Shown: positions 46,206 to 59,640, counted from the first letter of the stretch. The stretch: 64,000 bases of DNA from Thereva unica (GCA_949987705.1 OX465283.1:5560207-5624206), one strand, 5' to 3'. The notes: a model not told the origin generated them from the letters alone. A program made the numbers and translations.

Positions 46206-46544
46206 AGCGCCTTCTATGTCCGAAGTCTGTTAAGTGGAGTGTTCTTTGTTCTATGCAAGATTCTACCGTAGAAACTAATACATGCAGTGCAGTGACCACC
46301 TATTATCCTTTGAAATATGAAGGCTTGGAGAACGGCATAGAGATTTCTATTATGGAGATTCGAGTGTATAGTACTATAAATTTTTGGAGCCCAAAATTGT
46401 GCTGAAAACAGTTAGGAAAGTGCAGCTAACACCGAAAACCATCCTGGAGCATTAAACATCATTAGAGGACTAGTTTTGTGAAGTTAAAGCGTAAGTAAAC
46501 TCAGCATTAAAGCAAGTTAGCGAAGGAAATCCTGATTGGACCAA

Positions 46545-46748
46545 GGCAGGGGCGCCACTTTCTTAGGTACAATTGATGTTTTTGCACCGGGCGCAATTTA
46601 AGAAAGAAATGAAAAAGATTTCTCTCATTTCCATATAAAAGGAACTCTGAAGTCTTGGGTATTTTTCCGTTGATTGCAACAAAAAATGATGGGGGCGCAA
46701 TATGGCATACTGCACCGGGCGCAAAAAAGACAAACGCCGGCTCTGGCT
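46545..46748. mobile_element. Short hAT-like MITE, about 204 bp
   Basis: The left end CAGGGGCGCCACTTTCTTAG and right end GCCGGCTCTG (inverted CAGAGCCGGC) flank sequence with GCACCGGGCGCAA at both sides (46579-46591 and 46713-46725). Related to the termini at 44378 and 45877. No target duplication is clear. Confidence 0.5.
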
Positions 46749-49506
46749 GTATTACATGATCCAAAGAAAACGCACCTACTCCGCATTTGATGTTTGCACG
46801 GTATGTATAAATTAGCTTATCGATATCCATTAAAACGTGTACACTTCTCCACTCCCGTCTTATTAGAATTTTAACCTTGAACTTCTTGCCAACCTAACCC
46901 CACTCGTTCACGTCATAAAATACCATGCAAACTCAGCATTTCACCATGACCACACCTCCTTCTTCTTCAAGAGCGTTACATCATTTTTGGACGACCTCCA
47001 TAATTCACTAATAATAATTTGGACACGCACAAGCTGAACATCAATCAGCTGAACATCCATCATCCACCAAAATTCATCTCGACTAAGAAAAATGAATCGT
47101 TCAGTCCTCGATGAAAGGATCAAACTATATTTCGACACATATGCCGTAAAATTGTAATTAGTATGACGAAAATTTGAAATTATACTACAAAAATTGAAAA
47201 TCATCGCGGTCATCAATCATCAAATTGGCGCTACTCAAAAAACGCCTTTCAGCAATTTATAGTGGCAAAAATACGGCCACTCTCTGCCAATTACAAAACG
47301 ATTTAGTGATAACAGCAGCAAATGTGAATCCAAATTGCTGTTTGTTATCTTTCAGAGGTTATCTACAAAACGTTCTGCGTTTACCCGGAAAATCGGAATT
47401 AGTGTTAAGATCGGATTAAAAAACGTTCAAAACTTCGGATCACACGATTATAAAAACCAAAATGTATTTTTAATCCCACAAAAACGTGACTAATTTTTTT
47501 AAATATTCAAAATCACAACAAATTTATTTCTGTTTTGGCTAAATATATCTTTTCGGATTTTTGTTTATTTTTATTTTGTTGAATTTTATATCGACATCAA
47601 AAGATAACAGAGTTTTCCGGTTGTGATAAATAAACGACGGACATTCAAAACGACGTCGTCCATCCGTAATAAATCCTTCTTATCTTCGAGCAAATAATTT
47701 TCGAGTGGCTTAATTATACGAGAAACCTGTTCGTCAAAAGGTTTCAAAGACGAACTTTTATTGACGAAGTTGCAGAGATGAAACTTGAATGGAACGCCCG
47801 AAAATCTCTGATTTATTTGTTTATTAATATGTCGTAGGACCGACGTCATTTGTTTTGATGACGTATTGACGTACAATAGTTATGGTCATTTATTACGAAA
47901 GAGAAGACCGCTCCCAACGCAAAAGATCGGCTTTGGAATTTGAAATGCAAATTAGACTCGCATACAAGAACCCTAGAAACGCGGCATTTTTTTTTCTGCG
48001 CACTTGGATCTATTACATATTGTCAGGTGTAATTCCCCGTGTTTGTTTTAATCGAAGCCGAGGTAAATTCCAATTAAAAAACGTGACCTGCACTCGCATT
48101 ACACCTAAACAAGCCGATCGGACAGACAGGATCTTCCCCAGATTTTCGATCGCATAAATCAGATCGGCTTAACTGGAATCGCGCAGAAAGGTGAGCGGCC
48201 AGGTAACTAACCAGATGATGCCGTCCGTCTCTTCCACCTCGCTGCCCCACGTACCTCGACGTTTTCCAGCATGAATAAATTTCTTAAGCCGACGGCAAAC
48301 TGTCTGCCGCGACTGGTTTTGGTTTCAAGCTGGGCGACTCCTACCCGCGCGAAGCCCACCTCTGAGCTTTTGCTGAACGATCGAGGAGGAGCACCGTCGA
48401 AAATTTGTCTGGTACCGCGGTGCATACCTCGTTTCTGAGCCGGTTTGTTCCGGATTCTTCTTCTTAGTTCGTGCCTCATTTAAAACAAATTCTTTCTGCT
48501 GTTTACTATCATTTCTCTCCATCAACATCTGAGGTCAACTCGACTCCAATCTCATTAGCCAGGCGCTGCTCCAACGACCCCGCAATCTCTCCAAATCCGG
48601 CTAATTAGACCGAGCACTTGACGTGCTACTTCAGGTACCGCAGAAACGAACCCTTGATCCACCAGACTACGAGAAACACTTAACCAGATTCTCTACGAAT
48701 CCAGCTCTTCTCAATGCGGAATGAAATTCTCCACTCCAATTTTGCAATCTGGGAAATGAAATTGCGATTTGACGTGGCGACATCTCTACTCCACCGCGCG
48801 CACTTCTCCACCTGTCAATAACTGTGTCTGTCTCTTGAGATATTCCTAAGGTTGTTGATTGCTGCTCATGTTTCGAACGCTAGGAAGTCTCCCTGCACAC
48901 CCGGGGGTCGGGCAAGTATAACAAGAAAATCATTTACTCAAGCAGGTGACGCCCGTAGGTGGATTCCCAGAATTATTGCAGGTGATGATGCCCACATTTT
49001 TCACACCTTGTTCAATTGTGACTTTCCGCCATAGCGCGAGATTTTTATGACAGGAAACGAAATTGATTAATCGCAGAAGATTTTCTCAATTTGGTTTTTT
49101 TTATATGGAATTTTTATTAGACGTACGCGGCTGGACCATTTCGGGCCGTTGCTAAGTGTAAACAAAGTCGTTTCTTCTTTTTTAAGGAAATTTCATTTAC
49201 GTAGATGAAATTGTTTTGATTGGATATAAAAATTGAAATGTGCGCTTTCGCGGATTTGTTAATGGAACGCAGATTTTATCTAGATTTTATATCACATGCT
49301 TCCTTTTTTGTAGCATCGTTTTTAAAATTTTCCATAAAGTTTTGTCGTATTTCCACTACAAATCCAAGGATACTCTATTCCAGGACATCGAGTACTAATT
49401 GTAGTAGGGCTAAGCTCGCTGGTCGGTCATCAGCGGAATAGCGAGAATAACATGTAGCATAACATGCACGTGCCACAACTATTTCAGACTCACGGTATAC
49501 AGAAAC
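46749..49506. other. Non-coding stretch
   Basis: Apart from the small minus-strand frame at 47586-47849 (listed separately) nothing is recognisable. A GC-richer patch lies at 48180-48480 without supported exons. Confidence 0.35.
47586..47849 (-). CDS. Hypothetical small ORF, 87 codons
   Basis: The frame starts at an ATG (47849) and would encode a Lys/Leu-rich soluble protein containing RHINKQINQRFSG and KPLENYLLEDKKDLLRMDD. There is no signal peptide, membrane segment or known domain. It is unlike the surrounding AT-rich junk in composition, but length and context do not separate it from chance. It could equally be an exon of a longer gene or a remnant of an element. Confidence 0.2.
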   Translation of the reverse strand: MTSVLRHINKQINQRFSGVPFKFHLCNFVNKSSSLKPFDEQVSRIIKPLENYLLEDKKDLLRMDDVVLNVRRLFITTGKLCYLLMSI

Positions 49507-49603
49507 AAGGTAATGTAAAAGGGAAATGTCACTTTAGTGCTGACGTCACTTGGTGGCCGTTTTCCTCGGTATACGAAGCTGTCAGTCTCTTTTACATTAC
49601 CTT
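49507..49603. mobile_element. 97-bp inverted-repeat element
   Basis: AAGGTAATGTAAAAG at 49507-49521 is exactly inverted at 49589-49603. The interior has GGTATACG, and a related GGTATACA lies just outside the left end. No target duplication seen; very small for a MITE. Confidence 0.55.
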
Positions 49604-50014
49604 CAGCTATTATATGAGAGAAAATAGGCTAATATGATCGGGCTAGTCCCTTTCAAGTAAGGAGTAAGGAGGCTAATAACCTCAACAGGAAAAAATAATT
49701 ACTACGGAACGAGCAACATTTCTGTCGTTGAATATAAGAGCGGTGTGGCTCTGTATTTTAGATTATTGAAGGTTGATTTGCTTTGGAGTCGCATTTTGTC
49801 GTATCTTTCGCTGAGGGGGTTCAGAAGTTCACTATAAGTGCAATTATGGTGCACTTCTGGAGTTGCTTCGGTTTTGTAGCGGGGATGTAACGGAATGTGA
49901 CCCCAAAGCGGGTCAACCTCTAGTGTTTTTAGATGTGGAGTTGCACCGCTTTTGAAGGTGCAGGCCAGGGCCGGATGTCGGTTGTAGCGGCTTTAAAGAA
50001 GAGGAAGCGTGAAT
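49604..50014. other. Non-coding stretch
   Basis: No supported feature. Confidence 0.35.
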
Positions 50015-51035
50015 CACCTTTTGTACCAGTCCGTCATATCATTTGTCACGTCATGGTCCAATATCTAGCAGCAAGCTTAGTGCGAGGATGCGGGAATAGG
50101 TTAAGGGTTACCAGGGTACAGGGAGTATTGAAGAAATTGGCGATGATGGATGTTGTAGGAGATCGGAAATAAAGATTATTCCACTGTCGAGTAGTTCTAT
50201 TTTGAAACGAATTGCTATTTTGCTGAGTGCGCGAATAGACGAGCTGCAAGTGGTGTGAGGGAGACGAGTGAGCTAATCTAGTGTTGCGGGTATAAGATTG
50301 CCTTGGAGGCAGGAGAGCGTTTATCTCGGAGGAACAGTCAATATGATAGTTTTGGGTTTGATGAAATTCTGGATGTACAACCAATTTGACCGTGTATGGG
50401 GGCCTTTATATAACCATCCCAAGGTGGTTAGCGAAGAGCCGCTCCAAATGAGGGAGTTGTATTTGAGAAGCAGCCGAATGGTGAATTTATTATAAATAAC
50501 AGCACGGGCCGATGGCTGGAGGGGGAACTTGCACAGACATCCCAAGCACTGAGATGCTTGTTTGACGACTTGAAATATGTGGTCATTCCATCTAACGCGT
50601 AAGATGTGTAGGTAAGGGTCGGCCATTAGTTTAACTTCACCCACTGTCACGGATGAATAGGTGTTGAATTTTTTTTGGAAATAACACAGTACTTGATTCT
50701 CGTGGCCATTAATTAACGGTCATCAAGACAGGATCTGGCATGTGTCTGTCTTGTATCCAAGCCACTCATAAGTAAAGCAGGGTACCATCATCAGCGAAAC
50801 TAAGAAATGGGTTGGAGAGAATTGAAAGTAGGTCATTTATAAAGATAAGAAATAGGGCAGGGGATAAAATTGATCCCTGGGGGCCGCTGCAGAGATCGAG
50901 TGGGATTCAGAGTTGACACCGTCCAATACTACCTCAATTGAATGGTCGGAAAGGAAACTCTCAATCCACTTCTGTACCAAACTCTATCGAAAGCCTTAGA
51001 GATATCCAGAGCAACCAGATTAGACTCACCAGATC
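50015..51035 (-). pseudogene. Jockey-like LINE fragment, minus strand
   Basis: Read on the minus strand it covers the 3' half of the family: SLVALDISKAF (about 51000-51025), a GGPQGSILSP-like block, LLSFADDGT (about 50785-50810), HILRVRWNDHIFQVVKQ, the ARAVIYN...LLLKYNSLIW thumb block, INALLPPRQSYTRNTRLAHSS, and the 3' region with TGACAAATGATATGACGGAC (50020-50050). Several frameshifts and small deletions; part of the palm is missing. It is interrupted at about 50345-50408 by a partial Harbinger-like MITE. No poly(A) remains. Confidence 0.85.
50348..50407. mobile_element. Half copy of the Harbinger-like MITE
   Basis: GGGTTTGATGAAATTCTGG through ATGTACAACCAATTTGACCG to GGGGGCCT is identical to the right third of the complete element at 60112-60266. 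It is followed by TTA. The left half and left terminus are absent. Confidence 0.8.
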
Positions 51036-52737
51036 CATGAAAGTGGCTCTTTTCAGAGCCGGGATTTTAGAATTTTTTTACTCATTTCAGTTTTTTTTAT
51101 ATCGGCGCGTTTTTCCCGGGCCGGATCAGCAAACGTCCGTACACTAAACCTCCTATATCCTTTGCTGTGGATAGCATTTTCGAAAGCGTTGAGCCTATCT
51201 TCAATTGCCTCCATAAGGTCTATCTTTGAGAGAGAGGGCCTCACTCTTAACACCTGCCAGAACTTCTTCCAGTCAATACTTCTTGAGCAGTTGAAAAGTT
51301 TCGACTTTCATACATACCCATGGGTAATCTGAATTGATCTGATAATCTGCAGTCGGCAGCGTGATGTCCAAGACGTCCTCCCGACCCTAGAAAACCCTTC
51401 ATACTTAGGATGGGATGTTGCCCAATTAGTAGGTTTGAATTAATGATAGAATCGAATAGCGACTCTTCCCGCCTCTTGGCGTCCTCCTTTCGTCCCTTCG
51501 TTAACTCATCCAGATTGTGGGATCCTCTTCTGGGCTAGTGTTTTTTAATATTACAGTTTGGCATACCAAAATGCTAAACCTTTTTCTTTCGTTTCCACTA
51601 TCGCAAAGGGACTCCTACCCGTGATAAAGAAAAGGAATTAAATACTATTCTTCTGCGGTTTATTTTTGCTTTGATGATCGCCCAGCGATTCATTGTAACC
51701 GCAGGGTTTTCAGCCTGAAGACACAGCCTCCTTCTTGTGTATACAAGCAAAACTCATGTAAACTCATCCACCGACAACATTTCACTGATATCATTTACGG
51801 TAACCAAATATTCTCACCTAAAGGGTAGCGAATTCAACATCTTGCTTCACATCCCATCGTGACCAGATGATATAATCTGAACACCAAACAAAAACCACAC
51901 AAAAACTCCCGACTTTAGTTCAGTAAACCAAAAAGAACATAACCGAACCTGAAGATCACAGGTGGAGGATTCTGGAGATAAGCAAAACCGTGTGAGCATA
52001 GGTAGATCGATCCAGCATCCGATCTTGATCACAACATCTGGTGGTGACCTTAAAGGCTTGATATCCTTCATCTATCTCCAAGATGTTTACTGATACTTTG
52101 CGGATCGAGAGACAGTTTCCCATTTTTTCTTCAGCTAACAGATCCCGGGTAAAGGAAGCCGGCATCACTTCCGACAGGTACAGCGATCAACTGATGTCGG
52201 TGCCCATGATGCTCAGGAACTTGGTTGCAGGAAACAATTTTTTTGCGGATGATGCTTCGGATACAGAATGTCACCCAAGTTGAGATCTTCATTTTTGTGG
52301 AGATGATGTTTTTGTATGGAAAGATGCATTTCAGGTCTAGTGGGAAAAATGATATGTAGATTTTTTTCTAGGTTGGAGGTGGATTTTAGCAGGTAAACAA
52401 ACATAGGAGAAAAAATTTAGGTGAGGATGTTCATTGACGGGAAATGATTTCAGCGGTCTTGGAACTGAAGAGCTTAAAATTCACACAGATTAAAGCTAAC
52501 TAAAACGGACTATCCACAGTCAGTTTCTTCGAAATCGTACTACATCTCATTGTGGAAAGCGCTGCCTGCCGAATACCAACCCAGTTCACAGCCCTCTTGT
52601 ACTGTCCAAAATGTTGACTTCGGTGCTCGAAAATAAGCCTAGGACTAGCTCGACTAGTCACTAGGACATGCTTTCCTCGGCTTTGCATGTAAAAGTCTAT
52701 GTTCAGGTGTCACTCTTTGTACTACCAGTCCATAGTA
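51036..52737. other. Non-coding stretch
   Basis: Short frames on both strands near 51850-52290 show no domain. No shared repeat noticed. Confidence 0.35.
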
Positions 52738-54745
52738 GCAAACTTGACGATCTTGACGATCGTCCCGCTAACAATCGACGAAACAATGACCCTTTACTAA
52801 ACCGGTGAGAGACGAGAGGCCGGCGTCGGGTTTATGGTCGATCAAAACCCATATCGTATCCGTTTACGCGCCAACCGATACCAGCCCGGACGCAAGAGTT
52901 TCATATGGCATTATCCAACATCGGCGCTCGCAATAGCGGACGATATCGATGTAGAAGAAAGGCAATTGTTGGAATCGATTGTGCGGTGTGCAATGGAATT
53001 GTGTCCACCTATCCGTAAACGGACGCAGCCATGGATCTCCGACAGCTGTCTGGACCTCATCGATCAGCAAAACCGAATGAAACACGTCAACTTTGAGCAA
53101 CACCGACGATTGAACAAAGAAGTTCGGCAGAAAATGAAATCGGAACGAGAAGCGTACTGGAATAATGTTGTGGCCGACATGGAATCCAGCGGTTAGGCGG
53201 CAAAACGACATCAACAAACGACAACATCAAAAAATCGGATGGAACTTTCGCGACTTCTCCCCATGGGCGCCTGCAGCCGTGGAGAGAATTCTTCCTCCAG
53301 CTGAACAACCACGATCCGCCACAAGATCCAGCACCCGAACCACCGATTATCGAACAGCCGATGAATCAGTTTCTCGATACCGAACCAACAATTATCGAGG
53401 TGAAGACGCCAATAAAATCGCTGAAAAATGGGAAAACGCTGGGAATAGACCATGTACCCGCCGAGATGATAGAAGCCGGAGGTGATGTCTTATCACAACG
53501 ACTCCATGTCCTCATAACACACATATGGCATTCGGATCAGGTTCGGCGTGGAAGAAAACGACCGTTGTCCCAATTTTGAAGAAAGGCGACAATCGGGAAT
53601 GCCAGAATTGTCACGGTATTAGCCTCCTTCTGATCATCGGCAAAGTATTTACGAAAATCATACAATCGAGGCTGCCGGAAAGAACAAGCTGGATTTAGAC
53701 CACATCGAGGATGACTTGATGAAATATTCGCACTCCGTCAGCTAATGAAAGAAAGAATTCGTTGCGGCAAGCGAACTGTCGTCGTTTTCATCGATTTTAA
53801 ATCCGCTTTCGATTACGTCGAACGGAACAGTTTGTGGAGACATTTGGAAACCGAAAACGTGCCAGTGAAAATCATCTAACTTCTCCAAGCATCGTATGAA
53901 CGCTCAACCAGCAGCGCTCGTATTCGAAGCGACTTTACTCCGGAGTTTCCGATTTAAACGGGTGTCCAACAGGGACACCTCTGTTTGTCACTTCTCTTCA
54001 GCGTTATGATCGACGCGATTATGCGTGAAGCATGGACAAGTATGAACATGGAACATGGACGACACGGAGCTCGATAGACGACAACAATTTCGTAACTGAC
54101 AATGTTCGCCGACGGACATCTTATACGACGTTTCCGGCACATACGGGTTAAAAATCAATGCGGAAAAGACCGAAGTGCTCACAAAGGACGGATCGAACGC
54201 CAGTGTTCACCTCGATGGAACGAACCCAAGTCGAACAGGTTCCAATGTTTAAAAAATTTGGGATTATTGGTTGAGAAAACGAAAGTAGCATTGACGACCG
54301 ACGTTCAACCCGGCATCGGCGTTCGCATTCGCCTCGCTCAAGTGGTGCATATGGAAACGAACAAATATTGCTAAAACGAAAGTACGCCTTTACCGAACGT
54401 TGATCCTTCCGATTGTTCTTCATGGATCAGAAACGTGGACAGTGCTCAAACCGGACGTGAACAAGCTCGAGGTCTTCCAAATGCGATGCTTGAGGCAGAT
54501 TCTCGGTATCTCACTCCGCGAGACAATTAGAAACGAGACAGTTAGACAAAGTTGAGATCAACAGTCGCTGATCGAAGAAAAATACAAAAACGTCGACTAC
54601 GGTGGTTTGGACAAGTTGGCCGAATGGATGATAACCACGAAAACTTCTCTGACGAGACCGTCCCGCAGACTGGAGAGTTCAGCGGTCGGCACGAATGGAA
54701 CGTCCCGCTCGGGCCTCCAGCTAACGAATCAAAGAAGAAGAAGAT
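52738..54745 (+). pseudogene. RTE-like LINE (family A), copy 3
   Basis: Begins inside the endonuclease (DDRPANNRRNNDPL region) with internal deletions, then a long, well-kept connector (52897-53190: CAMELCPPIRKRTQPWISD, REAYWNNVVADME). Next come the N-terminal reverse transcriptase (IEVKTPIKSLKNGKTLGIDHVPAEMIEAGGDVLSQRL, 53395-53510), palm (FIDFKSAFD-like near 53785-53815) and a C-terminal tail (RRLRWFGQVGRMDDN, 54586-54630). It ends with CTAACGAATCAAAG plus (AAG)n at 54721-54745. The YADD region near 54095 is destroyed. Together with copies 1 and 2 a consensus could be inferred; each copy retains different parts. Confidence 0.8.
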
Positions 54746-57033
54746 AGTAACAAACTTAGCTCGAAGGATAGAAGGATAGGTTAAAAGGAGTTTGGGGTTA
54801 CATAATGAGGAGGTGGTGAAATTCTCGTCCGAACTCTGGGATATTGTATGTGATTACTTGCTAGGCTAGGCATCATGTGTCCCATTTGATCTCCACCTTT
54901 CAGCTAAGTTTGACTATCCAACTTCCTTTTGGAGTTAGCAAGATCACCTAGTGCAGGAGATTCGTAGTGATTTGGAAGCATCATTCTGAAAATTAGCCAT
55001 AAAGCTTCCAATCTCTTTGCATTTCGGTCGAAACCATGCTCTTTATCGGAATTTGGTTTGTATTACTTTGTCTAAACCGGATTCATTGAAATGGTTGGCA
55101 CCAACCACTCAAAAACACACTTAATATCACTTTCCGTCATCATTTTGTTATGGCTTCTTCCTTCATTACTATTAGTACTTGTCCACATTCTCATCTTGGC
55201 AGTTAGAATTGGTTCTTCATTAGTTTTAGCCAAGAGGTCTCCTTATCACTGATATCAACCACGCAACTCTCAATGCTTCAAATCGCTGTCAAAAGATTGG
55301 AATAGGAAGGAAGTACATATCACGATTTGGCGCCAAACCGAAGACTTACGTTTGTCCGTTTCCGCATTTTTCAGTTCGCACGCCATCAGCAAAATATGTT
55401 TTGGCAATTTAGATACTTTATCTGCCATCATCGAAAGAATTCGGCCGGAGTTAGATAAAGTGAAAATATCTTAATTTCGTTGATAAGATAAAAAGTTTTT
55501 TTTTAGGAATAATTCGTTTGTGATGAACAATTTTCAGTGCTGCACACTCCTAAAATTAGAATTTAATTGTTAAAACCGTGAAATTACTCACCTTTGCGAC
55601 TATTTCCGGAATCACCTTGAATGTCATCAGGGGTATTTGCACAAATTGCGATTATTGTCTAACCAAGAAAGTGTTTTGCGCTTAAATTGAACGAAATGCA
55701 GCTTAAAGCATTTTCTAGTGGAAAACTTCCAGAAACGCGTCAACCCCCGGACGCCACCCGGATGCCAAGCCAAAACAGTTTCTGCATCACCCTGTTTATA
55801 ATGACCGAAAACTTTGACAAAACTTCCCGTGTGCCAACAGAAGAAACCAAAGTCTAGAAATTAACAAGTCTTTCATCTTCATATGGTTAATGAGTGAAAG
55901 ACGAACAGCTATATGCATAAGTTCTTCAAATGACGATATCAGGCTATCAGAGAGAGAATGCAATATTTTTATAAGCGCTAGCATACAACTAAACAACAGA
56001 AAATTTTATGAGTTTCTATAGGGATAATGTTGATGTATTGGTGCATATTTGCTCGTTTGTTTTGATGACTTTAATTTGACAGCTGATTCAATTTTCTTTC
56101 CTTCTCTGTTCTGCATATTTTACCGTAAAGACAGAATCTGGCTTTGTCTCGCTGAATTCACGAAGTATGCGTTGAGTTTTGCTCAGCAGTGATGTTCATA
56201 TATGCACGCACACAACCAACCGGGTGAAAATTTTGTATGAAGATGAAAGACTTGTTATTACTAGACTTTGGAAGAAACTTGCAGGAGCCTCTTCGTTCCT
56301 CCAAATAGAAGAAACCGAAAACTTGCAGAAGTTTCTCCTTGCTCCTTTGTGCGGCGCGCCCCCACTCCTCGGCATCTGCCAAATTAGAAATGTAAATAGA
56401 GTGAATGTTTACCAACTTTTAATACCGTATTTCGTGACGTCCTTTATCCACATAAATTGTGTGTCAACAAATTTGAAACTTTTCTAAATAAAGTTTAAGG
56501 AGGAAGGATAATTGCCGGCTGTGGCTGGAGGCCTTAAATCAGAGAGAAATGAGAGAGATTTTATTGGTGATTCAGCGAACGGAAGACTGAGAGGGAGAGA
56601 GCGAGGTGGAGAGGCAACGCGAGAGCGTCTAGGGATTTAATGCTGCCAGTTTAGAATTTCAATGAAATGCGATATATGTGAAATTTTGTTTTGATTTTTT
56701 CTTGATTTTTTACGGATTAAATGGCCGCCGCCGTGAATGCCTTATTCAAACGAGGAATTTGCTAAACGTGCTGTGGAAGTATGTTTATTATTGTTATATA
56801 ACCTGCGAGCGTGGCGGGAATTTTGTTGGGGGGAATAATGTTTCGTAAACAAATCGCATCAAATACGTGATAATTCAGTTAGACCAGGCAAATCCTCGTT
56901 CGGGAAGAATGAAATCGGAACCTTTTTACTTTAATATTGTGGGGAAAAATACTTTTTTTTATCATCAAACTAGTTTTGTTGGTATTCCCAAACAACCTAA
57001 CTACATCCTTAATCTATCATATCCTTTTCTATT
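54746..57033. other. Non-coding stretch
   Basis: No supported exon. A GA-rich tract (GAGAGAGCGAG type) lies around 56530-56625. Confidence 0.35.
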
Positions 57034-57103
57034 TATGAATGACATGACGGACTGGTAGTATAAAGAGTCACACCTAGGCTTGGACTTTCACAATTAATAA
57101 AAG
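57034..57103 (+). mobile_element. Jockey-like LINE 3' UTR scrap
   Basis: ATGACATGACGGACTGGTAG through AAAGAGTCACACCTAGGCTT matches 32674-32730, just upstream of the poly(A) of the intact LINE. It ends in a short A-rich remnant. Confidence 0.75.
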
Positions 57104-57106
57104 GAT

Positions 57107-57400
57107 TGACTGTAACAAGTTCGATCAGGTCCTTCGTTCGTAGGTATTGGAGCTCTTGCGCCTGGGAACTAAGAAACCAGGGCGAAGGGTTGGCACTCAT
57201 GCTATTTAATCTCTGCCTAAAAGGAGTAACTCGCAAAGTAAACATTGATGCGAACGCAACCCTACTTAATAAGTCAAAACAGTTGGTAGGATATGCCGAT
57301 GACCTAAACTGCCTTGCCAAATCACTGTCATACATTAGAGAAATATTCACGGAATTGGAAGATAGAGCTAAACGTATAGGACGGTCGGGGAGGAGTTCTT
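57107..57400 (+). pseudogene. RTE-C type reverse-transcriptase scrap
   Basis: Encodes MLFNLCLKGVTRKVNIDANA, then LNKSKQLVGYADDLNCLAKS (YADD near 57291-57302) and a FTELEDRAKRIG helix. This is the motif B-C region of a common insect endonuclease-reverse transcriptase. Other scraps of similar type are at 13490-13780 and 41460-41570. Confidence 0.7.
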
Positions 57401-57414
57401 GTCAAGGTGCCTAG

Positions 57415-59640
57415 AAACGCTGAGTACGACGATATGGACTGTCTCGAACTATATTGACAGCTGGAGCTACGTAGCCAAAGTGATAAAGGACCTCAGAGCC
57501 GACTATTTGGAAGCAAAAACTGGAAGGAGGGGACGGAAACGGCCACAAAAACAACTCCAAAAGCTCCTACTGTAAGAAAAGTGATAGGAGAAAAGAATGG
57601 GGAAAGTAAAATCTTACACTTCACCACGAAAAATGTGGAAACCCGTAAACGCCGACGGGATAATAACGAAGAGGTGCGGCCCGGAGCGCCCCAAAGAGAA
57701 ATCGAATGGGAGATGGAGCCCCCGAAAAGATGAGCTTCGCCTGGATTAAGGTGGCGAATAAGAAAGCGAAGAAAAGAAAAGAAGTAGAAAAAGGACAGGA
57801 AGTCCCACAAAAAATAAAGACCTGACGCGCTGATTATAACAAGTGAAGACCCGCTGAGGAAATCCTGCGAAAAGTTAGGACGGATGCTTCCCTTACGAGA
57901 AGTTGAGAAGCAGGGTAACTCGTATTAGAAGAACCCAAAAGGGCAACCTTCTAATGGAGCTGGCAGTTGGAGAGGGCAGCACGAAGCATCTGAAGCAAAA
58001 GATAAAGGCGTCAATCGCTGAGGCGGCAAAGATTAGGGCAGGTACTAACCGCGTGTTAATTGAGTGCAATCTGGACGAGATTACCACCAAGCTGGAGGTC
58101 TGCTATGCGCTGAGGGGCAGCTTCAACTGACGCAGGTGCAGGAAGTAGACATTAGAGTCAGGAAGGCATATGGTAGTGCGCAGACAGCCACAATAAGCCT
58201 TCCAGTCACTAGTGCTAAAAATGCTATCGTGGTAAGCAAGGTCCACATCGGCTGGGTTGTCTGCCTGGGAGGTGGCATATTGCAAAGGACTACATTAATG
58301 GCCCTAAATGCCTCCTATGTAAAGGGGGCAAGGGCGAAGATGACGCTCACTCTACAGGGATTTGCAGGTGCCCATAGGAAGGCACTCAAAAGGAAACAAA
58401 GATAAGGTTCTTACAGGTAAACCTGAGCCATTGTCAAGCGGTGCAAGATCTGCTTGCACACACAGTATTCGAGGAAAAAATCGACATTGCAATCGTCTAC
58501 GAGCAGATAGGTTAGCCGCCGATTTCAATGCTTGGGCTGTCAAATGAGGCAGTCGTTAAACGAAAGCAAAAGGGTACATACTCCTAGAAGTATTCCCTCG
58601 ATTGAACGTGGTGCTAGTCAACACCGGGGGCGTAAACACCATTCAAATAGGTGGGAGAACATCTATGATCACAATCACTTACATGAACGATTCAGTTGCG
58701 AAGGACCTGCAGTGGCGGGTGGGCGATGTGTACACGCACAACGACCACCAACCATCGTCATGGTATAGGAGCGAAAATTCCGAGCTGCGGAATGGCTAGA
58801 GGATAGTTCGTTAAGAAACTAAACGCAAAGGTGCTCGAGGAAGTGTTCCTGCATGATGCATGGTATGCAGGAGGTGCCAGTGAAGGGGCAGAGCGGATTG
58901 AAGAATCTGTAAAGCATACAAGTGACGAGTACAGTCCATATTGCTGCGCGCCGGCATCCATCAACACTCACTAAACTTCTGATGGGACTCAGAGATCGAC
59001 GAATGGCGAAGGGCCTGCCTTAAAGCGAGAAGGAGAACTCAGAGATAAGACTTCGAGATAAGATAAGAGATAAGACTTCAACGAGCTCCTTAAAAAATAT
59101 AAGTAAACGCGAAAGAGACTGAACACGGCCATCGCTAAAAGTAAATCCGAGCACTTCCAAAGTTTGTGCAGAGAAGCAGACTCGCACTCCTGAGGCAGAG
59201 CCTATTGAATGGTCATGTCAGCGATCAAGGGCACGCACTCTCCCCCGCAGAGCAGATTCTGGAGGCCACAAAAAAGGTAGCCATCAATAAGGCCCCGGCA
59301 TGGATGCCATACCAAAAAAAAGAGGCTAAGCTAGCAGCTACGATAGCACGAAATAGTTTCGCTGAGGTCTTCACAGCGTGCCTGAGAGAGGGGATCTTTC
59401 CATAGCGACGGAAACCGCAGAAATTCCTACCAAAGACGAATAACCCTTTAGGGGACCCATAAGTGTCCTTAGTTACATAGGCAAACTTTTCGAGTGGATG
59501 GTATGTAGCAAGATATTCCCTAGCGTCGAAAGGGTAAGAAGCCTGTCGGAAAAGCAATTCGCATTCACTAGAATCTTTCAAATGGAAGAACTGCCGTGAA
59601 GGCTTGCCAGATAATGAACCTCGAACCCACCTAAAATATG
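57415..59640 (+). pseudogene. R1-clade LINE, ORF1 and internally deleted ORF2
   Basis: The ORF1 region (57480-58390) has a charged N-terminal part, then VTRIRRTQKGNLLMEL and the KHLKQKIK block (57912-58010), ALRGS (58107), and a knuckle CLLCKGGKGEDDAHSTGICRC (about 58308-58372). ORF2 opens with FLQVNLSHCQAVQDLL (58409-58456), the hallmark start of R1-type endonucleases. EN remnants follow (NHRHG region; VLEEVFLHDAWYAGG near 58831), then a deletion to the reverse-transcriptase start (KKVAINKAPGMDAIP frame near 59273-59310; SLSEKQFAFTR near 59542-59575). Stops are numerous. It lies outside rDNA and no 28S flank is visible. Confidence 0.75.
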
